Part shown: in pieces, positions 1-6,493 of the stretch
How the letters are laid out: every line of letters begins with the position of its first letter
Position numbering within the stretch: the stretch's first letter is position 1
Assembly: GCA_041547565.1 (NCBI GenBank)
Contig: JBFEUI010000094.1
Location: forward strand, 1 to 11,127
Direction: 5' to 3'
From: JBFEUI01 sp041547565
GTDB taxonomy: Bacteria > Pseudomonadota > Gammaproteobacteria > Thiohalomonadales > Thiohalomonadaceae
DNA: 11,127 bases
Notes under the pieces: generated by a model
The model's database searches: none
Told to the model about the DNA's origin: nothing
The model's input: only the letters and a program-made list of their open reading frames with translations
Translations under genes and position numbers: made by a program

Positions 1-495
1 ACCTCCCGCCTCACCGACCTGCGCGGGCGCATCTTCGCCTATGCCGACCCGGACTCCAACTCCGGTTTTCTTGTTCCTCGTTACGAGTTGGTGCGCCAGG
101 GTCTCGATCCGGAGACCTTCTTCCGCAAGTCCTTTTTCACCAGTGGTCATCGCAACGCGATCGAGGCTGTGAGTGTCGGGTTGGCGGACGGTGCCTATGT
201 GGATGGCTATATCTGGGAAAGCATGGAGCGGTTCAACCCAGAGATCACCAGACGCACCCGGGTGGTAGTTCGTTCCGAAGAGTACGGCTTCCCACCTGTC
301 GTCGCCAGCACCGCGGTCTCACCAGCCTTGAACAAGCGCATGCGTGATGTACTGATCAGCATGGGCAGTGATTCGGCCGCCGCTTCATTGCTCGATCGCC
401 TGAACCTCGACGGATTTGCCACCGGCGATCCGAACGCATACAAAAAGATAGCAGAGATGGATCGCGTCATCAGAGAGGTCAGACATGTTCCGTGA
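1..495 (+). CDS. PhnD-type periplasmic substrate-binding protein, C-terminal part (AioX/ArxX-like sensor candidate)
   Basis: The reading frame is open from base 1, so the N-terminus, signal peptide and first lobe lie outside the window; 164 residues are visible. The fragment carries the hallmarks of phosphate/phosphonate (PhnD-type) ABC substrate-binding proteins: an ADPDSNSG stretch near residue 15 followed by a Y/F-L-V-P segment, then FFTSGHRNAIEAVSVGLADGA around residues 45-65, which matches the usual 'sH..ai.aV..G.aD.a.vd' pattern, and YIWE just after. No transporter permease or ATPase gene follows. Instead the stop codon lies 11 bases inside the histidine kinase gene, so the protein is most likely a periplasmic ligand-binding partner of that kinase rather than an uptake component. 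PhnD-like proteins encoded beside a kinase and a sigma-54 regulator include arsenite-binding AioX and ArxX. The residues that would settle ligand identity are in the missing half, so the ligand is unknown. Confidence 0.85.
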   Translation, partial: TSRLTDLRGRIFAYADPDSNSGFLVPRYELVRQGLDPETFFRKSFFTSGHRNAIEAVSVGLADGAYVDGYIWESMERFNPEITRRTRVVVRSEEYGFPPVVASTAVSPALNKRMRDVLISMGSDSAAASLLDRLNLDGFATGDPNAYKKIAEMDRVIREVRHVP

Positions 496-1927
496 CCTGA
501 GTTTCCGCTACAAGATCCCCCTCAGGGGCACTGTATTGATCCTGATCACCTCCTTCGCCATTACCGCTGCACTCATCTTCCGCGCCTATGATGATCTGAA
601 GCAGGATTTGTTGGCCAATGCAGAAGGGCTGGCTGGTGTTATGGCGCACACCCTGGTTCCAGCCATGCTCAAGGAGGATGTCTGGCATGCCTATGAGATC
701 ATTCGGACACCTTTCAACTCGGCGGCACTCGCCCCCCACTCCTCACTGCCAGCACAGAACATCCTGATCATAGACAAAGACTTCCAGGTCTATGTGGCCT
801 CCGATCCCAGACGATTTCAGATGCACTCTCCCGTTTCGGCCGGCGGGCAAGAATATGCATTACTGGAGCAGCGCCTGAGGGAAAACAGCGCTAGTACCTC
901 TCAAGTGTTGGATCTGCCACGTACCGAGCACCTCTATGTCACCACGCCAATTATCTCCGACAAGGTCCGTCTTGGCACACTGGTAATCAGCTATCCGCGT
1001 GAGGGCTTCACACCCCGTTTCGCTCGTTTCGCAGGGCGTGCCGCCTTCGCCACGCTCATTGTGCTGGGAGCCCTGTTGCCGCTGAGCTGGTATTGGGGAA
1101 CGCGCCTTGCAGAGCCACTGGTCAAGCTGGCGGGATGCCTTGGCCGTATCGGCCATGTATCGCCCGGCAGCCTGCATTGCGAACTGTATGAGTCAAAGGA
1201 CGAAATCGGCCAGGTCGGTACACGATTCAAGGAGATGTTGCATGAGTTACAGATCAAACAGGAACTCGAGCAGCAAGTGATCGCCACTGAGCGGCTCGCC
1301 GCAGTAGGCCAACTGACCGCCTCCATCGCGCACGAGATCAACAATCCGCTCGGCGGCATGCTCAATGCCATTAATACCCAAAAGCGATACGGCCATAACG
1401 ACGCGATGACTGACAAGACCCTGTCGCTGCTGGAACGGGGTTTGCTGCAGATTAAGGACACGGTTTCCGCACTGTTAGTGGAAGCGCGCCAGAGCAGCTG
1501 GGACTTCGGTCCCGATGACATGGACGATATCCGAACCCTCATCACCCCCGACATCCAGCGGCAGCAGGCCCGACTCAAATGGGATGTAAAAATCGATACT
1601 GTGCCACTCTCTGCCTCCCTGATCCGGCAGATTCTTATCAACCTGCTTCTGAACGCTGTCAAAGAGGTGCCAGCACAGGGATTGGTCTCATGCAGTGTCG
1701 TCAGTGAAAGTCGACAGCTTGTGCTCAACATCAGCAACAGCGGCTCACCCATCCCTGACAAGCAGTTGTCTCACCTTTTCGAACCTTTCGTGCACTACCG
1801 TGCCGATGGTAATGGCCTCGGCCTGTGGGTTTGCTACCAGATAGTTACCCAACTCGGTGGTACCATCGAAGCCCAGAGTGAGAACGATGAAACCCGTTTT
1901 ACCGCAACCATCCCGTTACCGTCATGA
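485..1927 (+). CDS. Membrane sensor histidine kinase (HAMP, HisKA, HATPase_c), AioS/ArxS-like
   Basis: This 480-residue kinase has a first transmembrane helix at about residues 14-34, an extracytoplasmic sensor region at about 35-183, a second helix at about 184-204 and a HAMP linker at about 205-258. The dimerisation/phosphoacceptor helix contains AVGQLTASIAHEINNPL, with His283 as the predicted phosphorylated residue. The ATP-binding domain shows an N box (ILINLLLNAV, Asn390), an F box (LFEPF, 431-435) and a G2 box (GNGLGL, 442-447). The G1 box reads NSGSPIP with Asn418 where Asp is usual, a variant seen in some kinases. The ATG at 485 is preceded by a GAGAGG ribosome site and overlaps the binding-protein gene by 11 bases; the stop overlaps the regulator gene in an ATGA junction, implying translational coupling. 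It probably senses through the upstream PhnD-like protein and phosphorylates the downstream regulator. Confidence 0.93.
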   Translation: MFRDLSFRYKIPLRGTVLILITSFAITAALIFRAYDDLKQDLLANAEGLAGVMAHTLVPAMLKEDVWHAYEIIRTPFNSAALAPHSSLPAQNILIIDKDFQVYVASDPRRFQMHSPVSAGGQEYALLEQRLRENSASTSQVLDLPRTEHLYVTTPIISDKVRLGTLVISYPREGFTPRFARFAGRAAFATLIVLGALLPLSWYWGTRLAEPLVKLAGCLGRIGHVSPGSLHCELYESKDEIGQVGTRFKEMLHELQIKQELEQQVIATERLAAVGQLTASIAHEINNPLGGMLNAINTQKRYGHNDAMTDKTLSLLERGLLQIKDTVSALLVEARQSSWDFGPDDMDDIRTLITPDIQRQQARLKWDVKIDTVPLSASLIRQILINLLLNAVKEVPAQGLVSCSVVSESRQLVLNISNSGSPIPDKQLSHLFEPFVHYRADGNGLGLWVCYQIVTQLGGTIEAQSENDETRFTATIPLPS

Positions 1928-3243
1928 GTACTGCAATGTCCCTGAATCTCTGCCTTATCGAAGATGATCCGATCATGGGTGAATCGCTCAGCTACCGCTT
2001 TGAGCTGGAAGGCTTTCACTGCGACTGGTACAAGAGCGCGCTGGCCGCGCATCCGCATATCGGCAACGTGGACTATGCAGTTGTAATCAGCGATATCCGC
2101 CTGCCTGACATGAGCGGTGCCGAATTGTTCGAACAACTCCAAGCGGAGGGGCGTTCCCTTCCCCCCACCATATTTATCACCGGTTTCGGCAGTATCGCTG
2201 ATGCGGTCGAACTGCTGAAGAAGGGGGCGGCGGACTACGTCACCAAACCCTTCGACCTCGACACCTTGGTGGAAAAGGTACGCTCTGTCTGCCGACACCA
2301 GCCATCAAACAACGACAACAAACAGCCAGTCCTTGGTATCTCCTCTGGCATGCGTGAGCTTGAGCAGACCCTGTGCAGGGTCTCAGGACACGATGCCACA
2401 GTGTTGATTACCGGTGAGTCCGGCGTCGGCAAGGAACACGCTGCACGCTTCCTTCATCACTGCGCCTTCGGCGATAGCGACAAACCGTTTATCGCCGTCA
2501 ACTGCGGTGCCATTCCGGAGGGCTTGATGGAAGCCGAACTGTTCGGTTCGGAGAAAGGGGCCTTCACCGGAGCCGTGCGCACCCGGCGTGGGGTATTCGA
2601 GCAGGCCAATGGCGGCACCCTGTTTCTCGATGAGATCGGCGACATGCCTCCCAACATGCAGGTGCGCTTGCTGCGGGTGATCCAGGAACGCCAAGTTGTG
2701 CGTGTCGGCGGCGAAACCCCCGTACGCCTCGACCTTCGCCTCGTTTGTGCTACCCACCGCGACCTGAAACAGATGGTTGCGGAAGGAAGCTTCCGCGAAG
2801 ACCTCTACTACCGCATCAATGTGGTCCATGTGCATATCCCGCCCCTGCGTGAGCGGCGCGAGGATATCCTCTGGTTCACCCGACTTTTCCTTAACGAGAT
2901 CGATACCGACAGTGAACGTTACCTGCTACCCTCCGCCGAACAGCAACTGCTGCAATACGATTGGCCTGGCAACCTGCGGGAACTTCATCACAGCATCGAG
3001 CGCGCCAGTATTCTCGCACCTGAGCCCGGCATCGGTGCTTCCGCAATTCTCAGCGATACGGTCGAGCACCCTGATGAGAGTGGCGGGGACCTACGTGACC
3101 GCGTTATACGCTACGAACACCAGCTCATTCTTGACTCCCTACGCCGCCATGATTTCCAGATCAACGAAACAGCACTGGAACTCGGTATTAGCCGTAAGAA
3201 TCTTTGGGAGAAAATGAAAAAACTGGGCATAGGACGAGATTGA
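1924..3243 (+). CDS. Sigma-54-dependent response regulator, NtrC family (AioR/ArxR-like)
   Basis: This 439-residue regulator has the full three-domain NtrC layout. The receiver domain (about 1-120) has the acidic pair Asp14/Asp15, phosphoacceptor Asp57 in VVISDIRLPD, Thr86-Gly87 and Lys108 in TKPFD. The AAA+ domain (about 140-370) has Walker A GESGVGKE (164-171), the sigma-54 contact loop GAFTGA (212-217), Walker B TLFLDEIGD (232-240) and WPGNLREL (347-354). A Fis-type helix-turn-helix follows at about 413-436 (INETALELGISRKNLWEKMKKLGI). It should therefore activate RpoN-dependent promoters after phosphorylation by the upstream kinase. The start codon overlaps the kinase stop by 4 bases. No convincing -24/-12 promoter was found in the window, so its target genes probably lie to the left. 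All catalytic residues are intact. Confidence 0.95.
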   Translation: MSTAMSLNLCLIEDDPIMGESLSYRFELEGFHCDWYKSALAAHPHIGNVDYAVVISDIRLPDMSGAELFEQLQAEGRSLPPTIFITGFGSIADAVELLKKGAADYVTKPFDLDTLVEKVRSVCRHQPSNNDNKQPVLGISSGMRELEQTLCRVSGHDATVLITGESGVGKEHAARFLHHCAFGDSDKPFIAVNCGAIPEGLMEAELFGSEKGAFTGAVRTRRGVFEQANGGTLFLDEIGDMPPNMQVRLLRVIQERQVVRVGGETPVRLDLRLVCATHRDLKQMVAEGSFREDLYYRINVVHVHIPPLRERREDILWFTRLFLNEIDTDSERYLLPSAEQQLLQYDWPGNLRELHHSIERASILAPEPGIGASAILSDTVEHPDESGGDLRDRVIRYEHQLILDSLRRHDFQINETALELGISRKNLWEKMKKLGIGRD

Positions 3244-3359
3244 TTGCAAACATCGTAACCAACACGCCTGTCAATTGTCAGACACCTAAAACTGGGGAAC
3301 GGAATTCCGCCTTTATTGGGGAGTGTCGAGCACAACGCGGCATCGGCCATTTCCCACAA

Positions 3360-3587
3360 AACGTAATTGCACACATCTTTGAGTAGAATTAGCGCTTTGG
3401 CATGTGGTAATTCCAGGGCACTTTGAGGTGATGCGGTATCTGAGGGACGGGAAACTCGAAGGCGTTCATTTTCCCAACGCAAACGCTGAATCTCGTATAC
3501 TGCGCCCTCACGTTCTTGTAGTAACTGTCCGAATGTTCGCGTTCCAGGATCAATTTGTAAGCGTTCGAGAATATCACCTTGTGTCAT
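3360..3587 (-). pseudogene. Truncated small gene, possibly an AlpA-like phage/island regulator
   Basis: A minus-strand frame begins at ATG 3587 behind a good ribosome site (GAGAGGA, about 3592-3598). Its first 45 residues look like genuine protein: MTQGDILERLQIDPGTRTFG, then a short heptad-like charged helix. After a Pro/Ser linker comes LILLKDVC (residues 66-73), which resembles the opening of the AlpA winged/helix-turn-helix domain ('LLRLKDV...'). The expected following motif (a 'GLSRSTIY' type helix) is absent, and from about position 3368 the frame reads low-quality sequence and finally runs antisense into the response regulator gene. I interpret this as the 5' remnant of a regulator gene cut off when the neighbouring segment was joined. 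The AlpA assignment rests on one short motif and is tentative; the frame could also be an unrelated short gene or chance. Confidence 0.35.
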
Positions 3588-3844
3588 TTCTAATCCTCTC
3601 TCCTGCACCTAGTGTGAGTCGATCGAAAACTTGTATAGCTCTACTATTTCTAACGGAGTGGAGACGATTCATAGACCTAGACCAAAGCCCCATATACTTG
3701 ATTATTAAGTTAGCGCTCTCATCTACCACCAAGTCAGTGAGCAAAGGATGAATTTTCGGGGCAAATGGGGATAACCAGGGAAACATACAGCGATGTAACT
3801 TATTGATATCACCACCCCTTTATACCCCCACACAATCCCATTTC
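3588..3844. other. Gene-poor, lower-GC stretch
   Basis: No frame here looks like a real protein. Base composition is visibly lower in GC (about 42% over 3661-3720 by hand count) than in the flanking genes. It may hold the promoter of the truncated minus-strand gene; a TATACA-like hexamer lies upstream of that gene on the minus strand, but no convincing -35 box was found. The short stretch 3244-3359 after the regulator gene likewise holds no gene and no clear terminator; it contains a 10-base palindrome CGGAATTCCG at 3300-3309. Confidence 0.5.
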
Positions 3845-3872
3845 ACGGGTTCGATTCCCGCCGCCCCAACAA
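3845..3872 (+). other. Isolated 3' end of a tRNA/tmRNA gene (attR-like site)
   Basis: The segment forms a T-arm: CGGG (3846-3849), T-loop TTCGATT (3850-3856), CCCG (3857-3860). An acceptor-like CGCCCCA and an A follow, then CAA in place of CCA. The 19 bases at 3847-3865 (GGGTTCGATTCCCGCCGCC) are what I recall as typical of the 3' end of proteobacterial tmRNA (ssrA) genes. No D-arm, anticodon arm or matching 5' acceptor strand (TGGGGCG-like) lies upstream, so this is not a complete RNA gene. A lone RNA-gene 3' end followed by a terminator is what tyrosine-recombinase integration leaves at the distal end of an island. The intact gene should lie to the left, outside the window. The tmRNA rather than tRNA origin is inference from memory. 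Confidence 0.6.
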
Positions 3873-3875
3873 CAG

Positions 3876-3903
3876 AAAAGGCCACCATTCGGTGGCCTTT
3901 TTT
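3876..3903 (+). terminator. Strong rho-independent terminator, probably bidirectional
   Basis: A perfect 7-bp stem GGCCACC (3880-3886) / GGTGGCC (3891-3897) with loop ATTC is followed by six T. The stem can extend through the preceding AAAA. On the minus strand the same hairpin ends in TTTT, so it may also stop transcripts from the MscS gene, whose stop codon is about 45 bases away. Its position directly after the RNA-gene 3' end suggests it is the original terminator of that gene. Confidence 0.85.
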
Positions 3904-3947
3904 ATAGCTGAGGGTTAGCAGGCATAGCCACAACCATGAGCACTTTA

Positions 3948-4991
3948 TCAGTCCTCAGTATCAGTATGCCCCCGCCTCATATCCAGAACCTCGTCAACCG
4001 GTTTTGAAATAGTGCGTAAATGCAGGTCACGTTGCGGGAACGGGATCTCGATGCCGTGTTCCCTGAAGGCCCGGTCGATGGCGACATTCACCTGACTGAG
4101 CACATTCAACCGCTCATCGACATTCCTGATATGAAAACGCAGTTCAAAATCCAGGGAGCTGTCGCCAAAGCCGAGAAACAGTGCTTTCGGTTTGCTGACA
4201 CTGCCATCCAGGATGGCAAGCGGATGATTGTGCGCAATATCGAGCAGTATCTGTTGCACCTTTTCCACGTCACTGCCGTAGGCCACACCGACAGGCGCCC
4301 TGACGCGGCCACGCATATCGTGCAGCATCCAGTTTGTAACCTGGCCGGAAATCAGTTCTGAATTCGGGACGATGACATCCGCCCGGTCGAAGGTCCTGAT
4401 CTGGGTGGAGCGAATACTGATATCCTGCACATAGCCTTCGGTGCTTCCCACTACAATCCAGTCGCCCTTTCTTATCGGCCTCTCAAACAGCAGTATCAGA
4501 CCGGAGACAAAGTTGTTCACGATATTCTGCAGGCCAAAACCGATACCCACCGAGAGCGCACCGGCGATGATAGCCAGGTTGCTGAAGTCCACCCCGGCAA
4601 AGCCAAGCGCGATCAAGATGGCTAGTGCGCCTGTCACGTACCCACTGATCGAGACAATGGCGTTGCGCGCGCCCGCATCGATGTGGGACTTTTTCAGCCA
4701 GTGCTCCTCCATCTGGCGCTTGAGCCAGGTGATAATCGACAGCATCAGGCTCAGCAGCGCCAGGGCAACCAGTATGCGCACCGGAACAATATTGATCTCG
4801 CCTATCTGAACCCCGTCAGTCAGGTAGGAGAGCAACTCGATTCGTTTCGAGTAGGGCACCTCCCATACCCCGAGCAGTGCAATGGCGATCCCCCCCAGAT
4901 AAGTATCGTGGTCAACAGCCGCATCCACAGCAGTCCCGGCACATGCTCTGTCGGTGAAAGGCCGGTGAGTGCACGCAATTTCTGCTGCCAC
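3948..4991 (-). CDS. MscS-family mechanosensitive channel, C-terminal (pore and beta/C-domain) fragment after frameshift
   Basis: This 347-residue frame holds the complete MscS channel core. Residues from about 34 onward are authentic; the first 33 are out-of-frame read-through sequence upstream of the frameshift. Membrane helices lie at about 69-90 and 111-131. The pore helix TM3 is unmistakable (about 143-170): GALSVGIGFGLQNIVNNF, then a glycine-containing kink and LLFERPIRKGDWIVV. The soluble beta domain (VIVPNS..ISGQVTNW, 206-221) and the alpha/beta C-domain ending GIEIPFPQRDLHLR (313-326) follow. It would open under membrane tension to release solutes during hypo-osmotic shock. The matching N-terminal part is the overlapping upstream frame; joined, they make one protein of about 783 residues. 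Whether this fragment is translated alone is doubtful, because no good ribosome site is evident. Confidence 0.85.
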   Translation of the reverse strand: MAAEIACTHRPFTDRACAGTAVDAAVDHDTYLGGIAIALLGVWEVPYSKRIELLSYLTDGVQIGEINIVPVRILVALALLSLMLSIITWLKRQMEEHWLKKSHIDAGARNAIVSISGYVTGALAILIALGFAGVDFSNLAIIAGALSVGIGFGLQNIVNNFVSGLILLFERPIRKGDWIVVGSTEGYVQDISIRSTQIRTFDRADVIVPNSELISGQVTNWMLHDMRGRVRAPVGVAYGSDVEKVQQILLDIAHNHPLAILDGSVSKPKALFLGFGDSSLDFELRFHIRNVDERLNVLSQVNVAIDRAFREHGIEIPFPQRDLHLRTISKPVDEVLDMRRGHTDTED

Positions 4992-6298
4992 GGATAGCGC
5001 CCCTCATCCAGGCTGTCGTAAAAATCGACGGCCAACCTGGAGACCAGCCAGCCCAGCAGCAGGAGAAGAAAACTCTGTGTAATCGCGACAGTCAAATAGA
5101 TGCTGAGATTGCGATACCCCATCGCCTCGGCAAGCAGCGTCGCCAACAACACAAGGGTGATGGCAAACCGTGCGGAACGCAGCGCGTAGCGGTCGCTGAT
5201 CGAGGACAGCGACCAGACCAGTGCAATTAACACCACGACATAGATGAGCACGAAGATAAATCGCAGCAGGGCCTCCTGAAAGTCACCCAGGTTCGCAAAC
5301 GCGGGCAACAGGGACATAATGCCACCGGCACATGCCACCCCACCCCACAGCGCCATGACTCGGCCGAGACGCCGCGTCGCCGCTTCAGTAAACGGCAGGT
5401 GATGCGCGGCGGGCGGAATGGGATTGATAAATGTCCGGGTGGCGGTAAGAAAGAGATAAAATGACAGCAGGTAAAAACCAATCACCGCCAGCGGCAGCAA
5501 CGTGCCCACCTTCCAGGCGATATAGGCCCAGAACAGTGTCCAGAATGCCGTGATCATGAGTGCATAGCGATAGCGCCTCACGGCACACACAAAGGCAAGT
5601 GCATCTCCGGCGACGGTACCTTCTGGGGCGGGGTGTCGGGCAATATAGAGCGAGGCACGTTTCCCTATCACCCTGGCGGTTCCCAATGCGAACAGCAGTA
5701 ATACCCCTAGTGTGACCAGCCCCTGAGAGTGAATATGCGTCCAGCCATAACCATCCCACGTTAACAGCGACACGAACCACCGGTACCAGGGTTTGCGGGT
5801 TTCTGCTGCGGTATACAGTGCGGACAGATCGGGCGAGCGGCTTAACAGTGTACGGGCCTGCTGTTCGGCACGTTGCTTTTCAAGCTGCTCCTGAACAGCC
5901 TCGCTTTTCAGCAGGACAAAGCGGCATCCGGCAAGGCGTTGCTCGACCGCCTGCCTGTCCCGCTCCAGTGTCTTGCGGGCCAAAGCGATCGCCTTGCCCT
6001 CACCCTCAACCGCCTCACCCAGCAGCGCCAGTTCTCCGTTTATTCTCTCCTGAAACGACGCGTTCTCCTCGACGCACAGCATCGCCTCCTTTCTCAGCCG
6101 GTTGACCTGCTGCCAAAAGCGGTCGATCTCGCTTGAGCCGATCGGTTGTGACAGTGTCCCCTCCAGCTGCGACAGTGTTTGCTGCGCCTCAACAAGCCGG
6201 TAGCGGGCGGCCTCATCGGGTGCAAGCTGGGCCGTCGCAGCCGTGGCCGGCAACAGCAATGCAATGATCAGCATCGCTTTATTTAGATGTGCAATCAT
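4820..6298 (-). CDS. MscS-family channel with DUF3772-like N-terminus, N-terminal fragment before frameshift
   Basis: From ATG 6298 (AGGGGG about 8 bases upstream; the in-frame GTG at 6322 is less likely) the protein begins with a signal peptide (MLIIALLLPATAATAQ). A periplasmic helical, coiled-coil-prone region of about 150 residues follows and resembles DUF3772, ending in a RTLLSRSPDLS-type motif. Next come several transmembrane helices, starting with LVTLGVLLLFALGTARVIG at about 194-212. Authentic sequence continues to TTILIWGG near position 4890; the last 23 or so residues (starting SPLHCSGYG) are out of frame. The channel core continues in the -1/+2 related frame downstream. The 6298-3948 span gives a length typical of DUF3772-MscS proteins. 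The gene is divergent from the ZntB-like gene. Confidence 0.85.
   Translation of the reverse strand: MIAHLNKAMLIIALLLPATAATAQLAPDEAARYRLVEAQQTLSQLEGTLSQPIGSSEIDRFWQQVNRLRKEAMLCVEENASFQERINGELALLGEAVEGEGKAIALARKTLERDRQAVEQRLAGCRFVLLKSEAVQEQLEKQRAEQQARTLLSRSPDLSALYTAAETRKPWYRWFVSLLTWDGYGWTHIHSQGLVTLGVLLLFALGTARVIGKRASLYIARHPAPEGTVAGDALAFVCAVRRYRYALMITAFWTLFWAYIAWKVGTLLPLAVIGFYLLSFYLFLTATRTFINPIPPAAHHLPFTEAATRRLGRVMALWGGVACAGGIMSLLPAFANLGDFQEALLRFIFVLIYVVVLIALVWSLSSISDRYALRSARFAITLVLLATLLAEAMGYRNLSIYLTVAITQSFLLLLLGWLVSRLAVDFYDSLDEGRYPWQQKLRALTGLSPTEHVPGLLWMRLLTTILIWGGSPLHCSGYGRCPTRNESSCSPT
4890..4896 (-). other. Frameshift site: run of seven G on the minus strand within the MscS gene
   Basis: On the coding strand the run reads T-GGGGGGG-ATCGCC. 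Adding one G (eight in all) would give Ile-Trp-Gly-Gly-Ile-Ala-Ile-Ala and join the two MscS fragments seamlessly; removing two G would also work. The break is therefore a one-base deletion, a phase-variable tract, a transcriptional slippage site, or a sequencing/assembly error. Confidence 0.85.
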
Positions 6299-6322
6299 GT
6301 GTCGAGCCCCCTGCACACGCAC

Positions 6323-6493
6323 TATTCAAACATACCTCGAAATCTCAACTTTCATTATGGACCCTACAACAGGTTTTTGACGACAAACAGCCTATTCAGG
6401 GCTAGATTTGTAATCAGCATACAACTCCGTAGGCAACGCAACTGAAAAACATCATGAACACCTTACTACCCTGTCTCATAAACGGAGCGCTTC
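6323..6493. promoter_or_regulatory. Divergent intergenic region between MscS and ZntB-like genes
   Basis: This AT-richer gap should carry both promoters. On the minus strand a CATAAT hexamer (6354-6359) is a fair -10 box for the channel gene, without a clear -35. On the plus strand TTGACG (6377-6382) is a good -35, but the hexamer at the right distance (GCTAGA, 6401-6406) is poor. No operator-like palindrome stands out. The promoter calls are weak. Confidence 0.3.

Noticed and set aside
991..1761. 256-codon minus-strand frame opposite the histidine kinase
   Set aside because: Ser/Arg-rich shadow translation with no domain; the plus-strand kinase explains the coding signal.
3270..3310. Possible insertion-sequence end (TGTCAGACACC followed by the CGGAATTCCG palindrome)
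   Set aside because: No partner inverted repeat, target duplication or transposase remnant was found nearby.
3395..3415. Possible sigma-54 promoter around TTTGGCATGTGG
   Set aside because: The GC element at the required -12 spacing is missing.
3790..3872. A complete tRNA gene ending at the CGCCCCA acceptor strand
   Set aside because: No matching 5' acceptor strand, D-arm or anticodon arm is present in the preceding 80 bases; only the 3' end is there.
3480..3872. A complete tmRNA gene ending at the T-arm
   Set aside because: No recognisable tmRNA 5' domain or tag-peptide reading frame was seen at the expected distance upstream.
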